A stretch of 64,000 nt of DNA, taken from NCBI GenBank assembly GCA_963921425.1, contig OY992838.1:1054001-1118000 (forward strand), read 5' to 3'. Made by a program: the position numbers and the translations under genes. The first letter of the stretch is position 1; each line of letters starts with the position of its first letter. This DNA comes from Dryas octopetala (Eukaryota > Streptophyta > Magnoliopsida > Rosales > Rosaceae). This document shows, one piece after another, positions 10,471-21,340 of this stretch. The notes beneath the pieces are model-generated. The model was given only the letters and a program-made list of their open reading frames with translations. It was not told where the DNA came from and did not search any database.

Positions 10471-10646
10471 CCAATTTTTCAACAAATTTAGCAGAAATTC
10501 CTAATTGTTTAACAATCTTAGCAGAAGGTCTCCATTTTTAACAAACTTAGCAGAAAGTCCCAATTTTTAACAAACTTAGCAGAAAGTCCCAATTTTTAAC
10601 AAACTTAGCAGAAAGTCTCCATTTTTTAACAAATTTAGCAGGAATT
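10471..10646. repeat. Minisatellite, six units of 29-30 bp
   Basis: Six head-to-tail units of the form tccca-attttt-aacaaacttagcagaaag; the central units are identical and the outer ones diverged. It lies 150-325 bp upstream of the F-box start codon, in its leader or promoter. Confidence 0.9.
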
Positions 10647-11144
10647 CAATCCGATCCCAACTCATAAATAGAAAAAACAATCTGGAAAATAGAGAGAGTA
10701 CCTGGGATAGAGACGAATGTAATTCACCATCAGGTGTCGGAATATCTAGGACTAAATTTTAATACAAATATGAGAGAGGGGAAGAAGAGGACGGAAGATT
10801 TGGAGGAGATATGAGAGTACGAGACGGGAGAGGAGGAGAACAGAAGAACAGGGGATCTGATATGTGTAACATGTTTTAACTATAGTTAACCATGAGAGAG
10901 AATGGTTAACTATTGTAAAAGGGCTGAAATCAACTTTGAGAGAAAAACTGAGGGTCTGTTTGGTATAAACTATATATATATTTTAAATATTTTAGTTAAG
11001 AAAATATGTTTGGTAGACTAATTTTTAAAAGAATTTTAAGAAAAATTAAAAAACAAACCTCTTTTTTTAAAGGATAAGACATCGTTTTTTTTTTTTTTTA
11101 CAATTCCTTGTTTCTTTGGTACTATCATTTTAAAAAATTTTAAA
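10647..11144. other. F-box upstream region and spacer
   Basis: Purine-rich stretch at about 10690-10860, then AT-rich DNA up to the target duplication of the next element. No coding feature seen. Confidence 0.5.
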
Positions 11145-11153
11145 TTATTTTTA

Positions 11154-11897
11154 GGCATAAATTCAATTTAGACACATAACTATATAAGCTATTTCAACGG
11201 GGTTCATGAACTTTAAAATATTTCAAATATACACCCGATCTATTATCTAAATTGAAAAATGAATTTCTGTCCATTGATTCGTTGAGAGATCAGTTAAATG
11301 ACAACTTAGTTTTTGCTGATCGGGATTACTTAGCGACGAGACGCTATCTCAGCAAACATTTCCCGCCAAATGAGCGACACGGGCCCACAATTTAATAATA
11401 ATAGAGAGAGAGAGAGAGTTTGTGGGCTCGTGTCAGGGGTTAGGTGGACCCGTGTCGTTCATTTCCCGCCAAATGAGCGACACAGGTCCATCTAACCCCT
11501 GACACGAGTTCACAAACTCATCATCTCTTTCTCGCTCATTGAACACAAGTGAGAGATTTATATTTTAATTTGGAGAAAAACGTGATGTTTTTTGGAGACT
11601 AAATGGTCAGGAGACCGTTCGACGAGCGGGAAAGAGGTGATGGGTGTGTGGGGCCGTGTCAAGTGGACATGTGTTGCTCATTTGGCGGGAAATGTATGCT
11701 GAGTTGGTGCCACGTCGCCAATTAATCCCCGTTAGCAAAAGTCAAGCTGACATTTAACTGATCTCTCAATAAATTGACGAACGAAATTTCATTTTTCAAT
11801 TTACATAATAAATCAGGTGTATATTTGAAATATTTGAAAGTTCGTGGACCCCGTTGAAATAACATATATAGTTATGTGTCTAAATTGAATTTATGCC
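11154..11897. mobile_element. Mutator-like MITE with long inverted ends
   Basis: 744-bp non-coding element. Its ends are inverted repeats of roughly 200 bp (GGCATAAATTCAATTTAGAC at the left; the reverse complement closes the right). It is bracketed by a perfect 9-bp target duplication, ttattttta, at 11145-11153 and 11898-11906. Nine-base duplications with long TIRs are the hallmark of Mutator-like elements. The interior has further inverted and direct copies of a motif containing ttcccgccaaatgagcgac (near 11360, 11464 and inverted near 11670) and a short GA run. No transposase, so it is non-autonomous. Confidence 0.88.
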
Positions 11898-11906
11898 TTA
11901 TTTTTA

Positions 11907-12408
11907 AATTTCATACCAAATAAGGTTTTCAAATTTTAAAAATTGATATTGAAAATTCACATTTAAGTAGGATTCCAAACATGCCCGAATCGATTACCAA
12001 TTGTTGGTGGTGGTGGTGGTGGTTGATGACGTAAAAATTTGGAGACTTCCATATATGAGCGAGAAATTGAGAAGAAAGTAACGTGGAGGAAAAAAAAAAA
12101 AAAACTGGTGCTTTGGTAATTAGTGGTGGCTAATATAGCATTATAGCCTATAGGTATGTGGGATGTGTTTTATTTTAACATTTTGATTTTTTTTTCACCT
12201 TATTTTACCAATTTGTTTCTCTAAAATGAACTAGCCTTAAGTATAGATAGTTTTAGGTTATTTGAAAATTTAACTTTGCTTCCCCTTCTTTCTTTATATA
12301 GAATAAATTTATATAGATATAAATTGAGTTTATTTTTACTCACCACAAAAAAAAAATTGTGGTAAGCATCACCATTATATAATAGATAAATAACATATAT
12401 AAAAAAAA
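11907..12408. other. Spacer, no gene seen
   Basis: AT-rich, with a short (tgg)n run near 12005-12024. No coding or structured feature found. Confidence 0.5.
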
Positions 12409-13143
12409 ATAGAAAATTAGGATTAAAGAATTTTTTGGTATAGCATAAAGACCATATAATATTTCAATTGAACTACTAAATTTAAATGTAGTTTTTTAGA
12501 TTAGGTCACAAATATGTTGACCTTTTTGATTTGAGCCTTTTCTATTTGATATTTTTGTCCTTTGACCCACATATGATAGGTCTTAGTTAAAATTTATAAG
12601 ATTTTGACAAAATTGCCCTTCAGGCTTTTATATTATCTTGAAAATTTGCTAATGTAGTCTCAACTTCACATTTAGTTGTGACTGTACGATACTCACAACT
12701 TCAAATTTAGTTGTGACTGAACGACAGTCACATCTAAGTTGTGAAACAGTCACAGTTAAGTTGTGACTTAATTAAATTTTTTTTTTAGAGAAATTATACT
12801 ATAATATAGTATAAATATATGTCAAAACAATATTTTTACTCAAAATAATACATAGTATAGTAGTGTGAGTTGTCTCTTTCAATTTACCAAGATAATCACA
12901 ATTAAGTTGTGACTGGATTGATTTTTTTTTTAATACAATATAATATAAATTAATGTAATATTTGTGATGTAATATTATTTTTATTTTTTTTTATTATAGT
13001 GGCATTGATGTAATATTTGTACATTCTAATACCTTTTATTTTATTATTTTGTTTAACTTTTCAACTAGTATCTAATCTAAAAAGTTATTTAATTTTTATA
13101 ACTAAATTAAAAAATTATTAAAATTTAATAATTAAAATCAATA
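12409..13143 (+). repeat. Dispersed repeat family, copy 1 (~735 bp)
   Basis: Collinear and clearly similar to 54354-55056, in the same orientation. Shared landmarks: aaagaccatataatattt (aag in copy 2), a stretch containing ttagattaggtcacaaa, repeated (a)gttgtgact motifs alternating with agtcaca, and a tail containing cttttcaactagta. No coding frame and no ends that I can define as TIR or LTR. Probably a non-autonomous mobile element. Confidence 0.7.
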
Positions 13144-13469
13144 AACAAAAAAAAAAATTAAATAACATGTATCACTCATCACCACCGTATAATCACAATG
13201 CTCAAGCAAGTGAGCAAAAATGAATCGCATATAATCAAGGGTTTAAATTTTGAAAATTTCGCCGAAATTTCGCCGAAATTTTCGATTTGAGGAGTGGGCG
13301 AAATCGAAACCTAGTTTTGTTAAATTTTTGGTATAATTTCGGTGAAATTTTTGAAATTTTGCCGAAATTCTCGAAATTTCGCCGGAGTTTTCGCCGGCGA
13401 CTGCAGGGGGGCGCGGCAGGGGAAATCACAGCCCAGGTGACGAACCCCAGCAGCTCCTCAATCATAGCC

Positions 13470-13763
13470 ATGGCGTCCTCCTCGGAGCAAGAGTTCGTAG
13501 CCCAGTACCGAGCCAAGCTCAACCGCTTCCCTCGCTCCCAAATCTTCTGGGACGCCAAGGTCGCCTCTCGCGTCGGCGACAAGCTGGGCCTCCGCCTCAG
13601 AGAGATCGGCGTCACCGCCGTCGAGATCGACCTCGCCCAAGAGCTCTCCAGACCGGTCCACCACCGCCTCAGGGTCTTGCCGCTCTTTGACTCCGTCAAA
13701 CGAGCTGGTGTTGTTGTCGATGGGGCTGAGAAGCTAGGGCTTCGTACAGCCTTGATTGATTAG
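13470..13763 (+). CDS. Ribosomal protein L18p/L5e-like small ORF inside a Mutator-like element
   Basis: Intact intronless ORF of 97 residues. Features include AKLNRFPRSQIFWDAKVASR, GDKLGLRLREIG, VEIDLAQELSRP and LPLFDSVKRAGVVVDG, the pattern of the small plant L18p/L5e-family proteins (as I recall Arabidopsis At1g14205). GC-rich codon use contrasts with the AT-rich neighbourhood, marking it as captured DNA. The frame is also open upstream to 13287 through element sequence, so a longer chimeric product is possible; the ATG at 13470 was chosen because similarity starts there. Whether it is expressed is unknown. It may be a transduplicated gene fragment, a retrocopy picked up by the element, or a functional relocated gene. 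Confidence 0.6.
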   Translation: MASSSEQEFVAQYRAKLNRFPRSQIFWDAKVASRVGDKLGLRLREIGVTAVEIDLAQELSRPVHHRLRVLPLFDSVKRAGVVVDGAEKLGLRTALID

Positions 13764-13918
13764 TTTGATTGGAATGGACGGTGAGGATGGGCAAGTGTAA
13801 TTGGTTTCGGTGTGAGCCAAGTGACACATGTTTTGTGAGGCCTATAGTTTATTTTAGAGAAAATTTTTCAAAAATGCATTAAAGTTAGTTAAGGATATGA
13901 ACTATTAGTGAAGGAAAG

Positions 13919-13994
13919 AAAAGAAAAAGAAAAGAAAAGAAAGAAAAAGGAAAAGAAAAGAAAAGAAAAAAAGAAAAGAGAAAGGAAAAAAAAA
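13919..13994. repeat. Purine-rich (AAAAG)n low-complexity tract
   Basis: Irregular gaaaagaaaa repeats downstream of the L18-like ORF, inside the Mutator-like element. Confidence 0.8.
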
Positions 13995-14272
13995 GTTTAG
14001 AATTGGTTGAGGACTTGAGGTTTGAGATCTTTGTGTAATTAGAAAGAAAAAAAAAATTTGGGATTTCATTTAATTGTTTTTAAATTTTAAATCCTATTAC
14101 ATTTTTATATAAAAATAATTAAAAATATCTTAAAGAGCCTAAACTTTAATATCTTATACCATATCCTAAAGAATATAGAATACACATTATAAAATATATA
14201 AAATTTAGTGTATATATTATAGAGTATATAAGATTTAGTATATAGAGTATATATGATTTAGTGTATAAATTA

Positions 14273-15755
14273 GAGTGCTGCTATTTGCACACCCTTTTTT
14301 TCTCTTTGCACACCCTTTTCCTAAAAAAAAAAAAAAAAACCTCAAGGGAAAAGACCCTTATACCCCATCTATTTTTCTTTTTGCACACCCTTCCTAAACA
14401 GAAAAAAAAAAAACACACCCCCCATCCCCCATCTCCCCCCCCCCCCCGTACACACTCCCTCACCCACACACCCCATCCCCACCTCTCCTCTCTCCGGCAC
14501 CACCTCTCCTCTCTCCGGCACCACCCCTCCCCTCCACCAAGCCTCAGCCCCGTCGCACCCTCCCTCCAGCCCACCTCCTTCCCCTCCACCCAGCCCCGGC
14601 CCCACTCTCTCTCCTTCCCTCTCTCTTTCTCTGTTAACACACCCGCGCAACACCTTCTGCACCACCCTGCTCGCAGCAGTACCACCATCGGACCTTCCTC
14701 GCGCGCAGGCCGTTCGGTAGTCATCCGCCGAAACCGGCGGGTTCGTTCGGTAGCCATCCGTCGAAGCTGTCAGTTTCGTTCGGCAGTCATTTGCCGAAAC
14801 CATTAGTCCTGGGTCCAGTTCGAGAAGCAGCAGTGGGTCTGGTACCACAAGAACCAGAGCACAACTTAGTATCAGAAGGAGAGCTACCAGGCTTTGGGGG
14901 GAGAACTATGATGGTGAAACTGGTTCTTCTTCCAGAGAAGGGGATAATGACTCTTCTGATGGTGATTCAGGTGCAAGGAGGCGCAGTGCGCGCATCCGAC
15001 GACGGACAACACCGGACAACCAGAACCAGCCATGATTGCAGGTGTTTGTGGGATCGGTGAAATTGTTATTGTGTTAGATGTGAACAGTAAGTTTGCTCCA
15101 ATTCTGTATTTAGCAGCCTTGAGTAGCTTCCTGATTATTGAATTCTGATCAAGCGTTTCTGTTCTATGACTCAGGTGTAATAGAAAAGAATGAAATGGAA
15201 GCTCGTTTGCTTCTGTCCCGGAATCTGTTCCTTTGAGTGTGGAGCAGTGTTGCTTGGTAGTGCTGAGAAATGTTATGCAGAGTGAAGAATTGTAATTTCC
15301 TCAAAACTTCAAATTGATCTATATATTTATTTGGCAACCCCTTTACATTTTTGCTTATTTCTGCTGCAATTTGATTGAATTTCCTCGTCTTTGTACTGGT
15401 AAAAACTCAAATAAATTCGCAAGCTTGCTTTGTTACGAGTTCGATTAGAAGGACTGCTGTTGAGTCCCCTTACTTTAACAGAGTTCGATTAGAAGGAGAA
15501 AGGAGAAAGGGGCTGCCGGGCTTGGAAGGAAAAAAAAACAGAGGGCTGCGTGGGTGGGTGGGTGTGGTCGGGTGAGGGAGATGAAGGGGGGTGTGTGTGT
15601 TTTTTTTTGTCTGTTGATGGGGTGTGCAAAAGAGAAAAAATGGAGTTGGGGTGTGTTGGGTGAGGGTGAGTGTGGTCTTTTCCTTTAATTTTTTATTATT
15701 TTTTTACAAAAGGGTGTGCAAAAAGAAAAAAAAGGGTGTGCAAATAGTAGCACTC
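14273..15755. mobile_element. Nested TIR element with captured host sequence
   Basis: Starts GAGTGCTGCTATTTGCACAC and ends with the near-perfect reverse complement (GAGTGCTACTATTTGCACAC read from the right); the inverted homology continues for at least 50 bp with a second TTTGCACACCC motif. An 8-bp duplication, ataaatta, flanks it at 14265-14272 and 15756-15763. Eight bases suggests hAT, but a Mutator relative is possible. Inside are C-rich low-complexity DNA, a three-unit ~33-bp repeat (about 14708-14805) and then a segment that looks like a host 3' exon with trailer (14805-15330). It inserted into the older Mutator-like element at 13236-16040. Confidence 0.8.
14805..15035 (+). pseudogene. 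Captured 3' exon-like fragment, Ser/Arg-rich, of an unidentified host gene
   Basis: One frame is open for 76 codons to a TGA at 15033 and reads like coding sequence: Ser/Gly/Arg-rich start, RAQLSIRRRATRLWGENYDG, an acidic DNDSSDGDSG block, and ARRRSARIRRRTT before the stop. The following ~300 bp (to about 15330) resemble an mRNA trailer rather than transposon DNA. No start codon or upstream exon is present. I do not recognise the donor; a nuclear protein with a basic/acidic tail would fit. The frame starts at the edge of the ~33-bp repeat array, which probably marks the capture boundary. Confidence 0.45.
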
Positions 15756-16324
15756 ATAAATTATAGAGTATAAAGAATATAATAATTTTATTTATTTATT
15801 ATATTAATTTTATTTAATAGTATTTGTCTTCAGCGCGCATTATATTCATTACATATCACATGAAATCTACCATATAATTTGGTTTTTTCAATGTTTTTTA
15901 TCAATGTAGTAGATAATATGTTAAATAAACATATGGTAAAGTTTCATTAAAATTTTTCGTATTTTGATAACAATTTCCGTCGTTTCCGTCGAATTTTTGT
16001 CGAAATTTAAAAATCTTCGAAACCCAAAATTTTATTCCTTGCATATAATATAATAGATTAACGTTTTTTTTTTTTTTTTTGGTCGAAAGGATTAACGTTT
16101 AATTGAAGCTAAAGAAAAGTAATAGCTGGATGAGATGAGGACGACGTGGCGGTCAATACAGGGAATTAAAAATAATAATTAATAAGCCTCCAAAGTAAGA
16201 AAGTCTTGAAGCAGAATTTGAAAAGAATAGAAAGCTGAACCTCAACACGAAATCTACCCCTCTTCTTCAAAGTGCAAACTAGCAGCTAAGCCTAAGCGGC
16301 TAAGCTAATTAGGTTCATTGGTTC

Positions 16325-19300
16325 ATGGAAACAATCAGGAAGCTAAGAGATCAGGTTGCTAAACAACAGCAGGTACTCTCTCTCTCACTCGCTCTTCCAT
16401 TTCAAGAAGAATAAAAGAAGAAGATTTCATGTTTAATTTGAATACTCTTCTGTTTCTGCAATTGAATCTCTGTTAATCTACATATCTATGAGATTGGTCA
16501 TCAGCTTTGTCATTTTATAAGTGAGCAATCAATGAATTTAGTTCAAGGTAATATATTGTCCGAATTGAATCGAATAGTATTTCTAAAATGTTTAGGGTGG
16601 TGGTGGTGGTATGGGTTCAATGTTGTTGTATTTCTGAATTCTGATCAGCAGGTGATATATATTTGTTAATTCATTTTAAGACTGTATAGCAAACTTGGGT
16701 CTTTTTTTATATTTGTGGAAAGTAAAGCACCAAATGGAGGCCAAGCTTTTGATTTATTGTTAACACGGTCAGGCTGTTTTCAAACAATTTTCTGGTGGCA
16801 TATATGGGGGTTCGGATAATTTTGTCGCGGATGAAACAGAACTCCAGCGGCATCAAAAACTTGAGAAGCTGTACATTTCAACTCGTGCCGGCAAGGTTGC
16901 TAGTCTTCTCTTCCTTCGTTGTTGTAATTATGACATAGCATTACCTTCGATCTTTACCTGTATCTTGCTTTTGATCTCTTTAACAGCATTACCAAAGGGA
17001 TATTGTCCGTGGTGTCGAAGGTTATATTGTAATCGGTTCAAGGCAAGTTGAAATAGGTGAGTTGCTTAAGATGTGTTGTCCTTTATTGGGAATTTGGATA
17101 TAATTTCATGTTAGTTGTATCAGCTAGTATGCATAAAACTTTTTCAACAGGTACAAAGTTATCAGAAGATAGCAGGAAATATGGTGCCGAAAACACTTGC
17201 ACCAGTGGTAACACATTATCCCGTGCTGCACTGAGTTTTGGAAGGGCCCGTGCCCAAATGGAAAAGGAGTGTGGAATTCTACTGAAAGCCCTTGGCACAC
17301 AGGTTTAAGTAAAGTTCATACTATGATCATTGTGTGAGTGTGTGTTCTTAGATAATATGCTCAAACATAACCAATGTCATCCTATAGGATTATGTAATAA
17401 CTTCATTTTCCATGGTTGTCAATTATATTATCTAGGTTGCAGAGCCTTTAAGAGCAATGGTAGTTGGAGCGCCCTTGGAGGATGCTCGACATCTTGCTCA
17501 ACGATATGCTAGAATGCGACAAGAAGCTGAAGCTCAGGTATTTGCAGTATCTTCTGTTTCCTACCAGTATTGACTACATTGAGTTTATACATTACATGGT
17601 GATCGGATTTTGCTGGATAGATATTTTATTTTCCTATACCAATTCTAGTTCTATCTACTTCTGTCCATTGTAGAGATTCACGGTGACGGTTCCAGATTGC
17701 ATGCTTTTAATTTTTCTTTTCAAATTTGGAATGGTATTTTATGGAAAATGCAAAATCTTAAAATGTTTCCAATGTAAAATAGTCGAGGTTTCTTTATAAT
17801 TTGGAGCTTGGTTTATAATTTGGAGCTTGGTTTTTTGTTACTCCTACAACTTTCTCTATATATTCTAACTTGCACCCAGATAGGCTATCGATGTTTCCAG
17901 ACGCCAAGCCAGAGTACGGGAATCTGCAGGTAGTGCTGATATTATCATGAAACTAGAAGCTGCAGAAGCCAAGCTTCAGGAGCTAAAGTATAATGTTGCA
18001 ATATTGGGAAAAGAAGCAGCTGCAGCAATGTCTGCTGTGGAAGCTCAACAACAGAGGTTGACTCTTCAGCGGCTTCTTGCAATGGTAAGGCACTCCTTCA
18101 AGGTTACAAGTTTGAAAGGAATTTAACTTTGTAAGTATTGTCATTTTTGTCCCCATTCAAGGTTGAAGCAGAGCGCAACTATCATCAGAATGTTCTTCAG
18201 ATACTTGATCAGCTTGAAGGCGAGGTATGAAATATCCTGGCATAGTCCCTGCAAGCGGCCCATGAGCATGACATTTTTTCTTTCTAATTCATTTGGTTGT
18301 ATATTATTCTAGTGTTTTGCCACTTAGGTAGTGATGCTTGACACTATTTGTTCAACAGATGTTGTCAGAACACCAGCGAATTGAAGCATCACCCAGTCCA
18401 GTTGCAGAGAACAGTATGCCTCCGCCACCACCATATGATGAGGTCAACCATGACTTTGCTTCTGAAACCTATGATGAATTAACTGACCTGAGAGACTATT
18501 TCTTAGGGGAGGTATTGTTATGTTTATGTGGTTAATGCTAAGTATTAGTCTTTTTGACCCTTTAATTTCTACTAATTGTTTCTTTTCACCTACTGCAGGC
18601 TCTGTACACGTTTCAAGCTGTAACTGATGTGGAGTTGAGTTTGTCTTTTGGAGATTATGTTGTTGTGCGAAAGGTTCTGCTACCATTCCTTCTTGCATGC
18701 TTGCATCTTATATAGCTTCATATGTGAATGCAATAATATATGCCTGTACCAAAAAGTATGTGATAAAAATAAAAAATCAGCTGTTATACTATAGAAAAAG
18801 CTCTAGAGTTTGAATTAATTGGTAAAACTTATGAAAAAGTACTTGCATGAGAAGCTTATGGGAAGTTACAAGGAACTTTGAGTATACCTTTGAGATGCTT
18901 ATGGGAAGTTCCACTGTATGTATGAAAAAGTACTTAAATGAGAAGCTTATGGGAAGTTCCAATGTATCTATGCATTTTTCTTTTGTGTGTGTCTGCACAC
19001 GCACATGTTTATGCAATGCATGCATTTGTGTCATGCTTGATCAATTACACAGCTTCAAATCCCCCAAAGTACTTGTGGGAATTAATAATTTGTTATGTCT
19101 ATTCCTGAGTATTGAACTCTCATGGCAGAATCTGTTTGTTTATATTCTTTATACTCATGAAAGATAGTCAGGAAAGCTTCTTGCTTGTAACGCCACACTA
19201 ACATTCCAGGGATTTGAAGTTTTGAGTTTTTTATAGTTACGCAGTGTAGCTTTGCTGCTAATAACCTTGCCACACCACTATACTGGGGGGATCTCTTTCA

Positions 19301-19738
19301 TTATTTAATGTTTCATTATTCAGCTGTGCTTGTTTTTTTTTTGTTTTTTTTTTGTTCTTTTGGAAGACAATAAGGTTTATGGCTTCTAAGAATTATGGTT
19401 CAAACAAGTTGGCACTTGCATTTTGGTTGCTTGTAATTTTGCAAATGATCCGAAGAAGAATTTTGTTATATTTAAATGTGCTAAAGACAAATTCCGTTTG
19501 CATGGAGGAGTTGATCTCCATTATCGTATTCTTCTTTATATTGTAAATGCTTGAGTGTTCTCCATTCATGTTCAGCTTTATTTCTCTCATATTGAGATTA
19601 AATATTCTTGCACTTGAGCAGGTGTCAAACAATGGTTGGGCCGAAGGTGAATGTAAGGGCAGAGCAGGTTGGTTTCCATTTAACTACATAGAAAGGCGAG
19701 AGCATGTTCATGCTAGCAAGGTGGCTACAGTGTTTTAA
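16325..19738 (+). CDS. SH3P2: SH3 domain-containing protein, SH3P2-like (BAR + SH3)
   Basis: Ten exons (16325-16372, 16773-16895, 16987-17056, 17151-17302, 17436-17537, 17884-18084, 18162-18224, 18359-18511, 18599-18673, 19622-19738) with GT-AG borders give 367 residues, the size of Arabidopsis SH3P2. Residues about 1-260 form the coiled, membrane-bending BAR-like region (LREQV-type start IRKLRDQVAKQQQ, LEKLYISTRAGKHYQRDIVR, GTKLSEDSRKYG, PLEDARHLAQRYARMRQEAE). A proline patch (MPPPPPYDEV) follows, and the C-terminal ~60 residues are an SH3 domain (ALYTFQAVTDVELSF, GWAEGECKGRAGWFPFNYIE). SH3P2 proteins bind phosphoinositides, ubiquitin and autophagy or cell-plate components in clathrin, autophagosome and cytokinesis traffic. 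Sequence is closer to SH3P2 than to the more divergent SH3P3 as I remember them. The long last intron (18674-19621) holds imperfect tandem copies of agaagcttatgggaagtt. Confidence 0.92.
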
Positions 19739-21340
19739 ATCTTTTGCTTGTTTGTTTATTTGGCTTGTGTATGTGTTTGTGCGCTGAAATGACCTGCCTT
19801 TCCAGATTGTCTATTCAATTAGGAGCCAATGTCAGCTCAATCAGCCTTGTACATGAACCAAAATTGTTTGCACTGCTTTAGACCTGCCCTGGTCAATATA
19901 ATGTTTCATTTACAGTGTAAGAATCATGATCTTCAGTCATTATTTGATGGTTTTCTTTAGTGTAAAAATAAAAAAAATAAAAAATAATCCACTTCCAGGA
20001 GTCGAACCCAGATGTATGAAAATTCAGTTAGCGTTGCTACAGCAGGATCCTTGTTCTTTAGATGAGTAAAAATTATATATACACTATCAAGAATTGTGCA
20101 ATTTCTACCAGGAGAACATGTGGCGAGTTGACATCTAAACAGTTTCGTATGGATTCGTCCGACCATGACTGATCAGAACATGGCCTATGCACCATGTTGG
20201 TCGGGAAGATCGAGTTGGCCTACGTGTAATATTAAGCCATGTTCATATTCATGGTTTGAGCGGTCGGTGGTGATTGGTGAGGCTAAAGAGTAAAGATCAG
20301 TACATTATGCCCTGACGTGAATCCAAGCAAGGATTGTTAGTCCTTGACTTTGACCCACCATCACCCACCATCACCATTCACCATTCTCATTCACCAGGGT
20401 TTTACGAATATCTATATGACGTGCCTATCTGTGCTAACTTCTGTTTGGGACTACTCTACCCCCTCTACCAGTCAAAATATCCCTTTTTATTATGTGGATT
20501 TCTTCTAGCTCATGTACGTTTGCCATGACGTTTGCATTTGAAAGCCCTCATCTTGTGCAATAAAGGTTTTAATTACCGACAACTATTGTTGTGCTGGCTG
20601 GTGGCTTATACATATTTCATTATTCTGAGGAGAGGAAACCCACCATTCACCAATACCAAGTACTAGAAACCGAAACTCGTTTTGTGATGAAAGCGATGGT
20701 GCACTTGCCCCATACGAAGAAAAGTTGTGCCTTGCAGACAAAACAAAACAAGGCCCCCAGGGCCCATCCCTTTTTGCCACTCTGTGCCTGCTTATCTCAT
20801 TGCCAACGTCGCCATCACATTGCCATCTACTTCTTCATCTCATCTACTTTCAATTCCATTCCACCCAATATTGTCATATGTCGACATGTCCTTTGGACTT
20901 TGGACAAGTACCCAGTACTACTACAACTACTCTTGTAACCTTCTTACTAACTATCTATTTTCTCAACTTCTTGGAAACTAGCTACTTTATATGTTGCAAT
21001 TTTTCACACATTTTCAACAGCCAAATTCCACGTGAAACTCTTGTAACTTTTCCATTTTCATACATATTCCAAGAATTTGAATGAAAATTGAAAAGCAAAA
21101 AGCACGCAGCTTCTGAAAATCAGTTGATATTTACAATGATGCTTCTTGCATTCTTCAAGTACAAGGAAAAAGAGAAGGAAGCTGAACCCCAACTGGATTG
21201 TTGAAGGCTTCAAGCTCATACAGAAAGTGGGGAAAAAAATTAAAAAAACTGAAAAAAGAAAAAAGTAAAAGAAAATTACATCCGTGAAAAGTAACTTTCA
21301 AAATATCTAAAAGGGTTTGGAAGTTGAATTCTAAATTCTA
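19739..21340. other. Convergent intergenic region between SH3P2-like and BBX genes
   Basis: Contains both 3' trailers. A minus-strand tRNA-like box (reverse of ggagtcgaacccagatg, 19998-20014) lies next to an A-rich run and may be a SINE remnant, but is not a tRNA. Pyrimidine-rich frames near 20600-21080 show no domain. Confidence 0.5.

Larger units (their letters stand above)
13236..16040. mobile_element. Mutator-like element carrying a host-gene fragment (Pack-MULE type)
   Basis: A perfect 9-bp duplication, gcatataat, at 13227-13235 and 16041-16049 brackets 2.8 kb. The ends are imperfect inverted repeats: left aagggtttaaattttg, right end reversed aaggaataaaattttg, both followed inward by cgaaatttcg-type repeats (13255-13395 and 15940-16022). 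The left inner half contains a GC-rich ribosomal-L18-like ORF unlike the AT-rich surroundings; the right half is interrupted by another TIR element (14273-15755). No transposase is seen, so movement would have needed an enzyme supplied elsewhere. Duplication length and captured gene piece fit a Pack-MULE; the weak TIR match is the main doubt. Confidence 0.72.

Noticed and set aside
14261-14806. 181-residue Pro/His-rich frame and its antisense counterparts
   Set aside because: Low-complexity C-rich DNA inside the TIR element; frames are open on both strands by composition.
19975-20040. tRNA-like B-box (ggagtcgaaccc) on the - strand, possible tRNA gene
   Set aside because: No acceptor or D-arm pairing can be built; an adjacent A/T-rich run suggests a SINE remnant at most.
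20591-21084. Overlapping frames of 84-119 residues downstream of the BBX gene
   Set aside because: Three frames overlap with no codon bias or domain; lies in the trailer region between convergent genes.
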